A program made the translations under genes and the position numbers. Shown here one piece after another: positions 8,956 through 16,409 of a DNA stretch of 34,466 nucleotides. The stretch is from NCBI GenBank assembly GCA_903854655.1, contig CAINXC010000526.1, positions 1 through 34,466 of the forward strand, written 5' to 3'. Below the pieces are notes generated by a model. It was given only the letters and a program-made list of their open reading frames with translations, ran no database searches and had not been told where the DNA came from. This DNA comes from an uncultured Verrucomicrobiota bacterium (lineage in GTDB: Bacteria; Verrucomicrobiota; Verrucomicrobiia; Verrucomicrobiales; Verrucomicrobiaceae). Numbering within the stretch: position 1 is the stretch's first letter; every line of letters starts with the position of its first letter.

Positions 8956-9294
8956 ATGCCCGCCGAACCCGCGCCCAAACTTCTTTACTGCCGCTGTGCC
9001 TATGCCCAAGTCGTTCCCCAGGGGGTGAAGGATGCCGTGCTGCAAAAGCTTTGCGATTCCGGTGCGAGCTTCGAATCCGTCGCCGACCTGTGCGAGATGG
9101 CCGCGCACCGCGACCCGCGCCTGAAGGCCTTCGCCAGCAGCGCCCCGCTGCGCATTGCCGCTTGCTTCCCCCGCGTGGTCAAAGGCCTGTTCACCCAGTG
9201 CGGCTCGCCGCTGCCCGAAGAAGGCGCCGAGGTGCTCAACATGCGCACCCAGGCGGCGGATGAAATTGCCGAGCAGATGCTGCGCGAATCGTAA
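8956..9294 (+). CDS. Small cysteine-rich protein resembling the HdrA N-terminal domain
   Basis: 112 residues with six cysteines: Cys12 and Cys14 (YCRCAY), Cys33, Cys46, Cys70 (AACFPR) and Cys82. The order 'C-x-C, variable helix, Cys, then r-I-A-A-C-x-P-R, then F..CG' resembles the N-terminal electron-transfer domain of HdrA-type heterodisulfide reductase subunits, where a similar C-x-P-R motif helps carry an iron-sulfur cluster. Here it stands alone, without flavin-binding or ferredoxin domains. It lies 21 bases upstream of a ferredoxin-like gene, so the two probably form one redox unit. The likeness is from motif memory, not from a search. No signal peptide, so cytoplasmic. Confidence 0.7.
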   Translation: MPAEPAPKLLYCRCAYAQVVPQGVKDAVLQKLCDSGASFESVADLCEMAAHRDPRLKAFASSAPLRIAACFPRVVKGLFTQCGSPLPEEGAEVLNMRTQAADEIAEQMLRES

Positions 9295-9315
9295 TTTCCC
9301 AAGCGTTCTCTCACC

Positions 9316-10179
9316 ATGATCACCCACACCCACCGCCCCCTCCGCGTCGTCCTGTACGAAGGCCACGGCTCCATCCCCCTGCCGGCCGAGGCTCGGGCGA
9401 AAGTGATGTCGGCCCTGCTGGACAAAGGCTACGCCGTGACGCGGACCACCACCCAGGGCAGCAACGCCTTCCCGCACGACGACCACAGCATGCTGGTGCT
9501 GGGCCTTTTCCCAGAGCAGCGCGCTCCGCAGCTTGAAGACCTGGCGGGACAGGTCGCCATTGAGGCGCGCGACATCACCGGCCTGGATGAGCTGGCGGTG
9601 CTTGCCCTTGTGGAAAAGTCGCGCGGCGGCCGCACCATGAACCAGCCCGGCGTTTGGAAACCCTGGTTCCCCGTCATTGATTACTCGCGTTGCACCAACT
9701 TCATGCAGTGCCTGAGTTTCAGCCTGTTCGACGTGTATGGCGTGAGCAAGGAGAACAAGATCCAGGTGCAGAACAACGACAACTGCAAGACCAACTGCCC
9801 CGCCTGCTCCCGCGTGTGCCCGGAGGTCGCGATCATGTTCCCCAAGTACCAGCAGGGGCCGATCAATGGCGACGTCATCAACGAGGCCGACCTGGGCCGC
9901 GAGAAGATGAAGGTGGACATTTCCTCCCTCCTCGGCGGCGACATCTATGCCGCCCTGAAGAACCGCAGCGAGGCCGCCAAGAGCCGCTTCAGCAAGGAGC
10001 GCAGCCCGGACAAGGCGCTGGATGAGCGCAAGAAGTGCCTCACCAAAATGGTCACCGACGGCTTCATCCCCGCCGAAGTCCTCGCCGCCCTGCCTTCGCC
10101 CGACGAAATCATGCGCAAGGCCGAGGAGGCCAAGCTCAAAGCCCAGGCGGCCCTGGACGCCAATGCGGCGCTGGCGTGA
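9316..10179 (+). CDS. 4Fe-4S ferredoxin-like protein with novel N- and C-terminal extensions
   Basis: 287 residues. Residues ~9-105 form an alpha/beta domain I do not recognise. The iron-sulfur part lies at 121-177. Its second motif is complete (Cys157-x3-Cys161-x2-Cys164-x3-Cys168-Pro). The first motif is reduced to Cys126-x5-Cys132, with Phe129 and Ser136 where ferredoxins normally have cysteines. One 4Fe-4S cluster is therefore likely and the second is lost or altered. The C-terminal ~90 residues are charged and helical. Together with the preceding HdrA-like protein (21 bases away) it looks like a dedicated electron-transfer pair of unknown partner. Cytoplasmic; no signal peptide. Confidence 0.78.
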   Translation: MITHTHRPLRVVLYEGHGSIPLPAEARAKVMSALLDKGYAVTRTTTQGSNAFPHDDHSMLVLGLFPEQRAPQLEDLAGQVAIEARDITGLDELAVLALVEKSRGGRTMNQPGVWKPWFPVIDYSRCTNFMQCLSFSLFDVYGVSKENKIQVQNNDNCKTNCPACSRVCPEVAIMFPKYQQGPINGDVINEADLGREKMKVDISSLLGGDIYAALKNRSEAAKSRFSKERSPDKALDERKKCLTKMVTDGFIPAEVLAALPSPDEIMRKAEEAKLKAQAALDANAALA

Positions 10180-10202
10180 CTCCATGCCGGGAGAGGCCGG
10201 GC

Positions 10203-10258
10203 TGGAGTGAAGACTTCACTCCAACTTACCCGCTCTGGAGCCTCACGTTGGAGTGAAG
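10203..10258. repeat. Palindrome (10-bp arms) with a repeated half-site
   Basis: Bases 10203-10212 (TGGAGTGAAG) and 10214-10223 are exact inverted copies around a single A. The same half-site recurs directly at 10249-10258, and AGCGTTTACGC at 10257-10267 occurs again at 25006-25016. It sits in the 255-base gap between the ferredoxin gene and the Uma2 gene. It could be a transcript-end hairpin (no T-run follows), a protein-binding palindrome or a member of a dispersed palindrome family. The rest of the gap shows nothing else I can name. Confidence 0.6.
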
Positions 10259-10434
10259 CGTTTACGCGATCACCCTTGAGCGGCTGCGGATGAGGCCGCC
10301 GCTCGCCCTGCCTCCGAGGTGATCGGCTGAGAGCCTTGACTCTCCAACTGATGCTGCCACCGCCTGCGGCCACGACAATGGTGATGGCCACGTTGCCGGT
10401 TGCCTGGGCATCCCCGGTTGTGTAAACTCCACTC

Positions 10435-11166
10435 ATGATCGCCGACCTGGATGCAAATCCTGAGGACCCACACTTGTTCGAAGGTGTGAGCAGCCCTGAC
10501 GTGTCGCACCTGATCACGGAGGACGATACTCCTGTGGACAGTCTGTTCTCTGAGATGCAGATGCGTCTGCTCGTGGAATCCCTCTACACTTCGTGGCAAC
10601 CCGGCGTCCCTTTCGTCGCAATGGCCAATGTCGGCGTCTTTGTCGCGCCCAACCGGCCGCCCGTGGTGCCGGATGTGCTGGTGACCACGGAGGTGTCCCG
10701 GCCTGCCAATCTCATGCAGAAGGAGCACCGCTCCTACTTCACCTGGCTCTTCGATGGCAAGTCGCCGGATATTGTGATCGAGGTGGTGTCCAATCGCATC
10801 GGCGGCGAACTCACCCGGAAAATGCGCGAGTACGCCCACATTCGCACCCCGTGGTATGCCATCTTCGATCCAGCCCGCCTCATCCAGAATGATCCGCTGG
10901 TGATCTACAGCCTCGACAAGGGCGAGTATCATCGCAGCTCTGATCCCGCCCTGCCGTTCGGTCTGCAATTTCGTCTCTGGGAGGGCAAGTACGAAGGCCA
11001 GCACGAAACCTGGCTGCGCTGGGCAGACGCCGAAGGAAAGCTGCTGCTCTCGGGTGCTGAGAGCGCCAGGCTTGCAGAGCAAAAAGCCAGGTCCACTGAG
11101 GAAAAAGCCAAGGCCCTCGCTGCCAAACTTCGCGAGCTGGGCGTGGACCCGGACAGCCTGGGCTGA
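10435..11166 (+). CDS. Uma2 family protein (DUF820), PD-(D/E)XK nuclease fold
   Basis: 243 residues. The core at ~35-190 matches Uma2/DUF820, a restriction-endonuclease-like family expanded in cyanobacteria and PVC bacteria. Visible family residues are Pro-Asp at 79-80, PDIVIEVVS at 111-119 (Asp112, Glu116) and Lys129 in a 'LTRKMREYA' helix, followed by 'TPWYAIFDP' instead of the common 'EYWIVD'. The C-terminal ~40 residues are an Ala/Glu/Lys-rich coiled coil, often seen in this family. Biological function is not established for the family and no toxin/antitoxin partner is visible. It starts at ATG 10435 after a repeat-bearing gap. Confidence 0.87.
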   Translation: MIADLDANPEDPHLFEGVSSPDVSHLITEDDTPVDSLFSEMQMRLLVESLYTSWQPGVPFVAMANVGVFVAPNRPPVVPDVLVTTEVSRPANLMQKEHRSYFTWLFDGKSPDIVIEVVSNRIGGELTRKMREYAHIRTPWYAIFDPARLIQNDPLVIYSLDKGEYHRSSDPALPFGLQFRLWEGKYEGQHETWLRWADAEGKLLLSGAESARLAEQKARSTEEKAKALAAKLRELGVDPDSLG

Positions 11167-11215
11167 CAGGCCTGGGCGCGCGTTCTCACGCAACATTCGC
11201 CCCCTGCCTTCGTTC

Positions 11216-12526
11216 ATGGCATCTCTCATGAGACTGCCCGCCACCCTTCTTTTCGTCACCGCGCTTGCCAGCATGGCCAGGGCCGAGCTTCCCACTCCGG
11301 AGGCCCTGGAGCTGGCGATGCTCGGCAACATCAAGGAGCATGGGTTCAATCCTGATCCCCGCATCAATGAAGGGCTCGGCGGCCTGTGGATCAACTGGCG
11401 CACCGGCCCCCGGCCTCTGCTGGTGAACTTCAACGGCTCCGGCGAGCCGGACGGCGCAAAGGTTGATCCGCCCCGGCACGATGACCTCACCGATCTGCGC
11501 TACCTGCACAACCTCTTCAACTGGAAGCATCAGCATCCTGCGGACACAAGCTTCGATGATGAGATCAAGCGCTACGACGCCATCGTCAAGCATGAGCTGC
11601 GCAACGCCCGCAACGAGCGCGGCTGGATCTATGACGAACTGATACACATGGCCCGCCTGTCCGGCGACGCCTTTTTCCGTGACACAGCCCGGCGGCAGGC
11701 GGAGTACTTCGCCACCAAGCAGTACCGCGAGGATGTGGGCTGCGTCTTCAAGACCAGCAAGGACGACAAGGCCGGCCACTACCGCGTGGATCTCGCGCTG
11801 GAGATCGGCTGCGCCCTGGTGCAGGCGGGCTGGGAGTTCCAGCAGCCCGACTGGTCGGCCAAGGGCGGGCGCATCGTCAGCTTCGTCTATGACCACGCCT
11901 ACCTGGCCGAACACCACCTTTTCCTGGCGCAAATGGCCGGGGTGCTTCTTCCCGATGGAACGGCCAATCCGAACGAGCCCATCTACCGCGCCAAGGTCAA
12001 GCATTACCTGACCAATGGTGGCAACGTCCGTTTCGGCGGTGTGGGGCAGACTGCCCTGTCGCTGCTGCATTGCTACATTGTCACCAAAGATCCTGTGTGG
12101 CTGGATCGCGCCAACGACCTGCTGGAGCCGCTCACTGCGGACAAAAACTCGCTGGGTCTGTGGGACAAGGAACACGGCGGCTACTTCACCGGCGTGGAAT
12201 TCAGCGGCCCCGATTTCCAAAAACCCGGCAAGCCCAGGCTGCTCGACAAGAGCAAGGAATGCGGCCGCCAGTTCCACATGCTGCAGGCCTTTCACGTGGC
12301 CAGTCAATTCACCGGCGGCAAGTACCGGCCCATGGTCGATGCCATGCGCCGGGTTCTTCTCGAGAAGGCATGGTTCGCCCCCGGCCAGGGCGTGTTCTAT
12401 GAGTGCGAGCCGGACTGGTCGCCCCGCAAAGCCAAGTCCGGCGCTGTGTGCGACTGGGTCACCACGGAGGCCATGGGCTGCTCGATGATGGCGCTGTTTG
12501 CCCTGACCGATCCCGATCCGTGGTGA
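11216..12526 (+). CDS. Exported alpha/alpha-barrel protein, possible glycan-active enzyme
   Basis: 436 residues. A signal peptide (with an alternative start at Met5, 11228) ends near Ala-Arg-Ala-Glu. The mature protein has repeated helical hairpins with Gly/Trp/His/Tyr-rich loops (for example 'GWIYDELIHMARLSGD', 'YDHAYLAEHH', 'WDKEHGGYF'), as in six-hairpin glycosidases, N-acylglucosamine 2-epimerase relatives and YyaL-type proteins. Asp and Glu residues in those loops could be catalytic, but I cannot assign a family. Overlapping frames upstream within the Uma2 3' end are not supported. It is probably periplasmic. The confident parts are coding, export and helical-barrel style; enzyme activity is inference. 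Confidence 0.72.
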   Translation: MASLMRLPATLLFVTALASMARAELPTPEALELAMLGNIKEHGFNPDPRINEGLGGLWINWRTGPRPLLVNFNGSGEPDGAKVDPPRHDDLTDLRYLHNLFNWKHQHPADTSFDDEIKRYDAIVKHELRNARNERGWIYDELIHMARLSGDAFFRDTARRQAEYFATKQYREDVGCVFKTSKDDKAGHYRVDLALEIGCALVQAGWEFQQPDWSAKGGRIVSFVYDHAYLAEHHLFLAQMAGVLLPDGTANPNEPIYRAKVKHYLTNGGNVRFGGVGQTALSLLHCYIVTKDPVWLDRANDLLEPLTADKNSLGLWDKEHGGYFTGVEFSGPDFQKPGKPRLLDKSKECGRQFHMLQAFHVASQFTGGKYRPMVDAMRRVLLEKAWFAPGQGVFYECEPDWSPRKAKSGAVCDWVTTEAMGCSMMALFALTDPDPW

Positions 12527-12673
12527 GGGAAGCCAATGCAGGCGCTGGCCTTTCGCGCAGGGCCTGTACGGCAAGTGTGTTGAATGAGGTGCCATCCTCC
12601 TTATCGGGCCAGCTTTCGAGCCGGAGGTTTGGGGGAGATGAGCCGGTGACTGCTATCGCCCGGCGCAAGGTAG

Positions 12674-12694
12674 GGCGCGTTGTCCCAACGCGCC
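12674..12694. terminator. GC-rich hairpin, possible bidirectional terminator
   Basis: GGCGCGTTG (12674-12682) pairs perfectly with 12686-12694 across a TCC loop, giving a 9-bp stem. It lies between two converging genes, where a shared terminator would be expected. No run of T follows on either strand, so it could equally be a dispersed palindrome. Confidence 0.4.
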
Positions 12695-12791
12695 GTTATT
12701 GCAGGCCGAAGGGCTTCGTTCGTCCCCTGCCTGCCTTCATCGATTCCTGCCCGCCAACGGAATCAGGGGTGCAAAGCGAACAGTATTGGGA

Positions 12792-12835
12792 GGGACGCCG
12801 TCGCTCCTTGGATCATGGGTGGCCCGCTGTCGTGG
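12792..12835 (-). repeat. Dispersed 44-base element, copy A
   Basis: Read on the minus strand, this segment matches 18711-18754 on the plus strand at 40 of 44 positions, including an uninterrupted block of about 24 bases ending in CGACGGCGTCCC. Both copies lie in intergenic DNA and are in inverted orientation about 5.9 kb apart. Neither carries a convincing protein frame. Confidence 0.75.
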
Positions 12836-12870
12836 GGCTGCTGTCCATTCGTCAAGCGATCGTTTGCACC

Positions 12871-12896
12871 GCTTGTTGTGCCTGCTTCAGCGCGGC
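12871..12896 (+). repeat. Dispersed 26-base element, copy A
   Basis: This matches 25160-25185 in the same orientation at 23 of 26 positions (shared blocks include GTTGTGCC and GCGCGGC). It lies 35 bases after the 44-base element, so the two may be parts of one larger degenerate repeat. Confidence 0.55.
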
Positions 12897-12950
12897 TCAG
12901 GTCAGGAGAGCTGGGGCCCTCAGCGCTCTGCACTTTGCGCCCAGCGCCGC

Positions 12951-15479
12951 TCACTTCCGCGCCAGCACGATGCGGAAGCCGATGGTGTTGCGCTTGGTGT
13001 CGGCGGGCACGGGGGTACGGGTGGAGGAGAGCGCCTCTTCCGGGGCGTAGGTGCGCCAGTTGCCACCGCGCACGGTGGCGAGGGGTGGGGTGCCGTTGGC
13101 CGGGGGCTTTTCGAAGTCGGTCTCCACCCATTCGCTGACGTTGCCGCCGAGGCCGCACAGGCCGCGGTCATTGGGGGGAAGGGAGGCGACGGGGGCGGTG
13201 AAGGGGGCGGAATCGGAGAAGCCGGCGATGACGTTGTCGAGCCCGGCCTTCTTGGCGGCCTGCATGTCGGCCAGGTTGTCCACGCGGTCCGGGGGCGGCC
13301 ATTGGAAGCCCCAGGGGTAGATGCCGCGGATGCGACCGCTGCGCTCCTGGGGGGTGGCGCCGCGCTCCAGGGGCAGGCCCACGGCGCGGCTCCATTCCTC
13401 GTCGGTGGGCAGGCGGTAGAAGTCATCCGGGCCGATGAGCTTGGTGTCCTGCTCCTTCTTGGTGAGCCAGACGCAGAAGTTGCGTGCATCCTCGCGGTTG
13501 ACGCTGATGATGGGCTGGGTGCCGTTCTTGCCGGTGTCCTCCAGCGGCGCCGGGATCTTGCTGCCGGTGGCCCTGCAGTACTCGATATAGTCGCGGCGGC
13601 GCGTCTCCCAAACGGCCATGAGGATCTCGCCCAGGGGCATGAAGTGCATGCCCTGGGAGTTGCGCCACTCGCGGCCGTAGGTGACGCCGCGCCGCACCTC
13701 CATGTCGGCATACAGATCCAAAATTTCGCCTTCCTTCACCTCGCCATCCACGACCAGATCGGTGAATTCGTCCTTGCGCAGTTCGAACTCCACGGGGCCG
13801 CTGCGCACGCGGGGGATCTCCAGCGGGGTGTCGCCAAGCAGTTCATCGTGCTGGAACACATGCACGCCGGCAGGCTGGGTCTTGAGCGAGACGGAGCCGT
13901 AGGTCTGGCGGGCCACGCGCAGGTTGAAGGCCTGCCAGTCCTTGTCGTCCCCGGCGTCCTTGTCATTGCTGCTGGTGGTGTCCGAGGTGTCGTCGCTGCC
14001 TGCCTTGGTTTCGACGAAGTAGAAGGGCTCGATCTCGTAGTGGTGCTCCTGGCTGAGCCAGCCGTCCTTGCGGTCGCGCTCGGTGAGCCAGTAGCGGAAG
14101 GCCTCGGCATCCTTGGGCGGCACGACGACGATGTAGGCGGGGTTCTTGTTCTTGGTGGTCTGGAACGGCACGACCTTGCCCTCAAACGGGCGGCCGGCCT
14201 CCTCCACGAACTTGCGGAAGTACTGCATCTCCACCGGCTGCGGGGTGAGGTGGGCGCCCTGGCGGGGGATGAAGGTCATGCCCAGGCTGTTGGTCCAGCG
14301 CTCGCCCTGCTGCGGCAGGCGCGAGCGCTCCAGCTTGACGGAGAGCTCCACGGGCTTGCCGGGCTGCGAGGTGTGCTCCAGCTCGTAGTGCTTGTAGCCG
14401 GGCAGGCGGAGCTGGTAGATGGTGGGCACACCGTCCAGCGGGTTGAGCTCCAGCGGGGTTTCGCCGAGCATCTCCTCGCCGGCGTACACCTGCGCATGGT
14501 CCGGCTTGCTGCGCAGGGTGAGCAGGGGTTTGGCCTGGTGCTCCATGGCCAGCACGCCGTCCTGGCGGCGCTCGTGGGAGATCCACATGCCGATGGCGAC
14601 GAACAGCAGGGCGGCTGCGGCGCCGCCGATGAAGAGGAGGCGGCGGCGTTGCGAGGGCAGGGGCTTGCCGCGCAGCGCGAGCGACATCTCCATGGCGTTC
14701 TCGAAGCGCTGCCCGGCCTTGGTGGCGCAGGCGGTGCAGACCACGTCCTGAAGGCGGCGCCAGACCTTCAAGTCCGCGCCGGTTTCGCGATACGAAGGCA
14801 GGTCCGGGAAATCGAGCCGGTCCTTGCCGGTGCTGGCTTCGTAGAGGACCATGCCCAGGCTGAAGATGTCCGAGGCGGCTGAGCCGGGGCCCTCAGGCGC
14901 GACGAAGCCCTCGGTGCCGACGAAGGTGCGCTGGCCCAGCAGGGTGACCAGGCCGATGTCGGCCAGCGCGCACTGGCCGTTGATGTAGATCAGGTTGGAG
15001 GGCTTGATGTCGCGGTGGATGAGCTTGTTGCGGTGCAGGTAGTGCAGCCCTTCAGCCACGCTGGCGCCATCGTTCACGCACTGCTCGGCGCTCAGGCGCT
15101 TGTCGCGCCGCATCTGCGCCCCGAGCGTGTGGGGGCGGTAGCTGTCGGCATTGATTTCGCGGCCCTTGTCGAGGTCGTCCGCCAGCTCCATGACGTAGTA
15201 GTAGAAGCCCTCCGTGTCGCTGCGGCCCACCTGCAGGATGGGCACCAGGCCGGCGTGCTTGCGCGACACGGGCTCGTAGTACTTGAGCGCCTCGAACTCG
15301 CGCTCGAACCCTTCCGGGTGGTCGTAATCAGCACGCCAGACCACCTTCACCGCGCGCAGGGCGCCGGTGGCGCTGCGGGCCATCCACACCTCGCCAAACG
15401 CGCCGCGACCGATCATGCGAATCGTCTCATGATCGCGGATGGCCGGGGCCGGGCGGGTGGTTGCGGGGGGGGGGGCCAC
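12951..15479 (-). CDS. Ser/Thr protein kinase with TM helix, two PEGA and FGE-sulfatase-like modules
   Basis: 842 residues. The N-terminal Hanks-type kinase (~18-270) has the glycine loop GRGAFGEV (24-31), Lys45, HRDIKPSN (155-162) and Asp174 in D-I-G, where most kinases have D-F-G. One TM helix (~281-300) follows, then an extracytoplasmic part: PEGA repeat (~318-385), a degenerate FGE/SUMF-like stretch (~395-490), an acidic Ser/Asp linker (~494-515), a second PEGA (~528-595) and an FGE-sulfatase domain (~600-842) with GNVSEW and VRGGNW. The catalytic cysteines of true formylglycine-generating enzyme are missing near its end, so this is probably a C-type-lectin-like binding module. The start is GTG 15477-15479, followed by an 11-base C run. 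A single-base change there would detach this start from the kinase frame. Confidence 0.9.
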   Translation of the reverse strand: MAPPPATTRPAPAIRDHETIRMIGRGAFGEVWMARSATGALRAVKVVWRADYDHPEGFEREFEALKYYEPVSRKHAGLVPILQVGRSDTEGFYYYVMELADDLDKGREINADSYRPHTLGAQMRRDKRLSAEQCVNDGASVAEGLHYLHRNKLIHRDIKPSNLIYINGQCALADIGLVTLLGQRTFVGTEGFVAPEGPGSAASDIFSLGMVLYEASTGKDRLDFPDLPSYRETGADLKVWRRLQDVVCTACATKAGQRFENAMEMSLALRGKPLPSQRRRLLFIGGAAAALLFVAIGMWISHERRQDGVLAMEHQAKPLLTLRSKPDHAQVYAGEEMLGETPLELNPLDGVPTIYQLRLPGYKHYELEHTSQPGKPVELSVKLERSRLPQQGERWTNSLGMTFIPRQGAHLTPQPVEMQYFRKFVEEAGRPFEGKVVPFQTTKNKNPAYIVVVPPKDAEAFRYWLTERDRKDGWLSQEHHYEIEPFYFVETKAGSDDTSDTTSSNDKDAGDDKDWQAFNLRVARQTYGSVSLKTQPAGVHVFQHDELLGDTPLEIPRVRSGPVEFELRKDEFTDLVVDGEVKEGEILDLYADMEVRRGVTYGREWRNSQGMHFMPLGEILMAVWETRRRDYIEYCRATGSKIPAPLEDTGKNGTQPIISVNREDARNFCVWLTKKEQDTKLIGPDDFYRLPTDEEWSRAVGLPLERGATPQERSGRIRGIYPWGFQWPPPDRVDNLADMQAAKKAGLDNVIAGFSDSAPFTAPVASLPPNDRGLCGLGGNVSEWVETDFEKPPANGTPPLATVRGGNWRTYAPEEALSSTRTPVPADTKRNTIGFRIVLARK
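15465..15475. repeat. 11-base homopolymeric G:C tract at kinase start
   Basis: Eleven consecutive G on the plus strand (C on the coding strand) encode part of Ala2-Pro5 of the kinase, directly after the GTG start. Tracts of this length are prone to slipped-strand mutation and also to sequencing error. Changing the tract by one base puts GTG out of frame, and the next in-frame Met is residue 22, at the edge of the glycine loop. Confidence 0.85.
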
Positions 15480-15587
15480 GAGGGGAAAAGGCGGGGTCAG
15501 GGGTCGTGAATTGGAAGTCAGGGAGCCGGTTCAAGGATGCTTGCCACTTAACACCTCACCCGAGGCTTGGTTGCCTCTTTTGCTCCA

Positions 15588-16304
15588 TCATCCCTTCTGC
15601 GGCGGGTCAAAGGTCAGGAAGCTCCTCCCTGTTTGTTTGCCGGTCGCCGGGTCCAGCGTGTCCACCCGGATTTCCTTGGGGACGTAGGAATCGCCGACCT
15701 TCTGGAAGGTGCGCATGTCGAAAATTTTGATCTTGTTGCCCTTCTTGTCCCAGCCTTCCATCTTGGCCATGCCGCCGCTGCCCTGGTGCACCCAGATGTC
15801 CACGGTGCCGTAGGGGCCCTTGCCGTCCGGGGTGGTCACACGCACCTTCCAGGCCTTCTGGCCGGTGAAGGTGCCGAGGCTTTCCTCGCCCAGCACCTTG
15901 CCGTTGGGCCAGTAGAGGAAGCGCATGGAAAGGTCCTCGTAGGTCAGGTCAAACCCGCGAACCCGCTGGCTGTACATCGCGATGGGCACCTCCACCGCGC
16001 CGCCGGGCTTCACGTCGCGCAGAGTGGCGGGCGTGGTGGTGAGGTCCAGGTTGACGATCTGTGGCGGATGGGCGAACCGGAAGCGGATGTTCTCCTGCGA
16101 CATGTTCAAGTCGAAGGGGTCCGACCTGCCGGTTTCATCCTCGCGCAGACGACCGGTGAGCCGGTAGTCCTTGAGCGTGTAGCTCAGGCGCACCAGGTTC
16201 AGCAGGTAGTCCGCCGTGGGCAGGGCCCGCTGCTCTTCCGCGTGGGCGGCGGCGGGGGCGAGGCAAATGCTGGCGGCGAGGGCAAGAAAAACAGAGCGGG
16301 TCAT
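15588..16304 (-). CDS. LolA-like exported outer-membrane lipoprotein-sorting protein
   Basis: 238 residues with a clear signal peptide (about 1-21, ending Ala-His-Ala-Glu). The mature part follows the layout of COG2834-type outer-membrane lipoprotein-sorting proteins (LolA/LolB fold), with 'YTLKDYRLTGRLRED', 'YEDLSMRFLYWPNGKVLGEE', 'AWKVRVTTPDG' and a C-terminal 'VPKEIRVDTLDPATGKQTGRSFLTFD'. Proteins of this fold bind lipid or hydrophobic cargo in the periplasm. It differs from classical LolA, so the true cargo is unknown. ATG 16302-16304 is chosen because the signal peptide starts there; the frame is open far upstream, but only antisense to the glycosyltransferase. It is divergent from that gene over 105 bases and lies 108 bases upstream of the kinase on the same strand. 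Confidence 0.8.
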   Translation of the reverse strand: MTRSVFLALAASICLAPAAAHAEEQRALPTADYLLNLVRLSYTLKDYRLTGRLREDETGRSDPFDLNMSQENIRFRFAHPPQIVNLDLTTTPATLRDVKPGGAVEVPIAMYSQRVRGFDLTYEDLSMRFLYWPNGKVLGEESLGTFTGQKAWKVRVTTPDGKGPYGTVDIWVHQGSGGMAKMEGWDKKGNKIKIFDMRTFQKVGDSYVPKEIRVDTLDPATGKQTGRSFLTFDPPQKG

Positions 16305-16409
16305 GGTGGAAGAAGTTACGATTGAGCTCATCGGCCAGACTTTGACAGGTGCTGGCCGCCCGTATTTGGTGAATGGTGAGGCAAATTGTCTTCGCCCGCA
16401 AGGTTTGTC

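Larger units (their letters stand above)
12527..12950. other. 424-base convergent spacer with repeat fragments, no gene
   Basis: This gap separates the converging exported-protein and kinase genes. It contains a strong hairpin (12674-12694), a 44-base dispersed element (12792-12835) and a 26-base element (12871-12896) that both recur elsewhere in the window. Open frames across it have no start context or familiar protein features and read through the repeats. I see no RNA gene. Confidence 0.6.

Noticed and set aside
12459-12668. Short minus-strand frame across the end of the exported barrel gene
   Set aside because: It overlaps a real gene antisense and its remainder is repeat-like spacer.
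12699-14882. 727-codon open frame antisense to the kinase
   Set aside because: It is a mirror of the kinase codons, giving a Gly/Val/His-rich product with no domain; the kinase is strongly supported.
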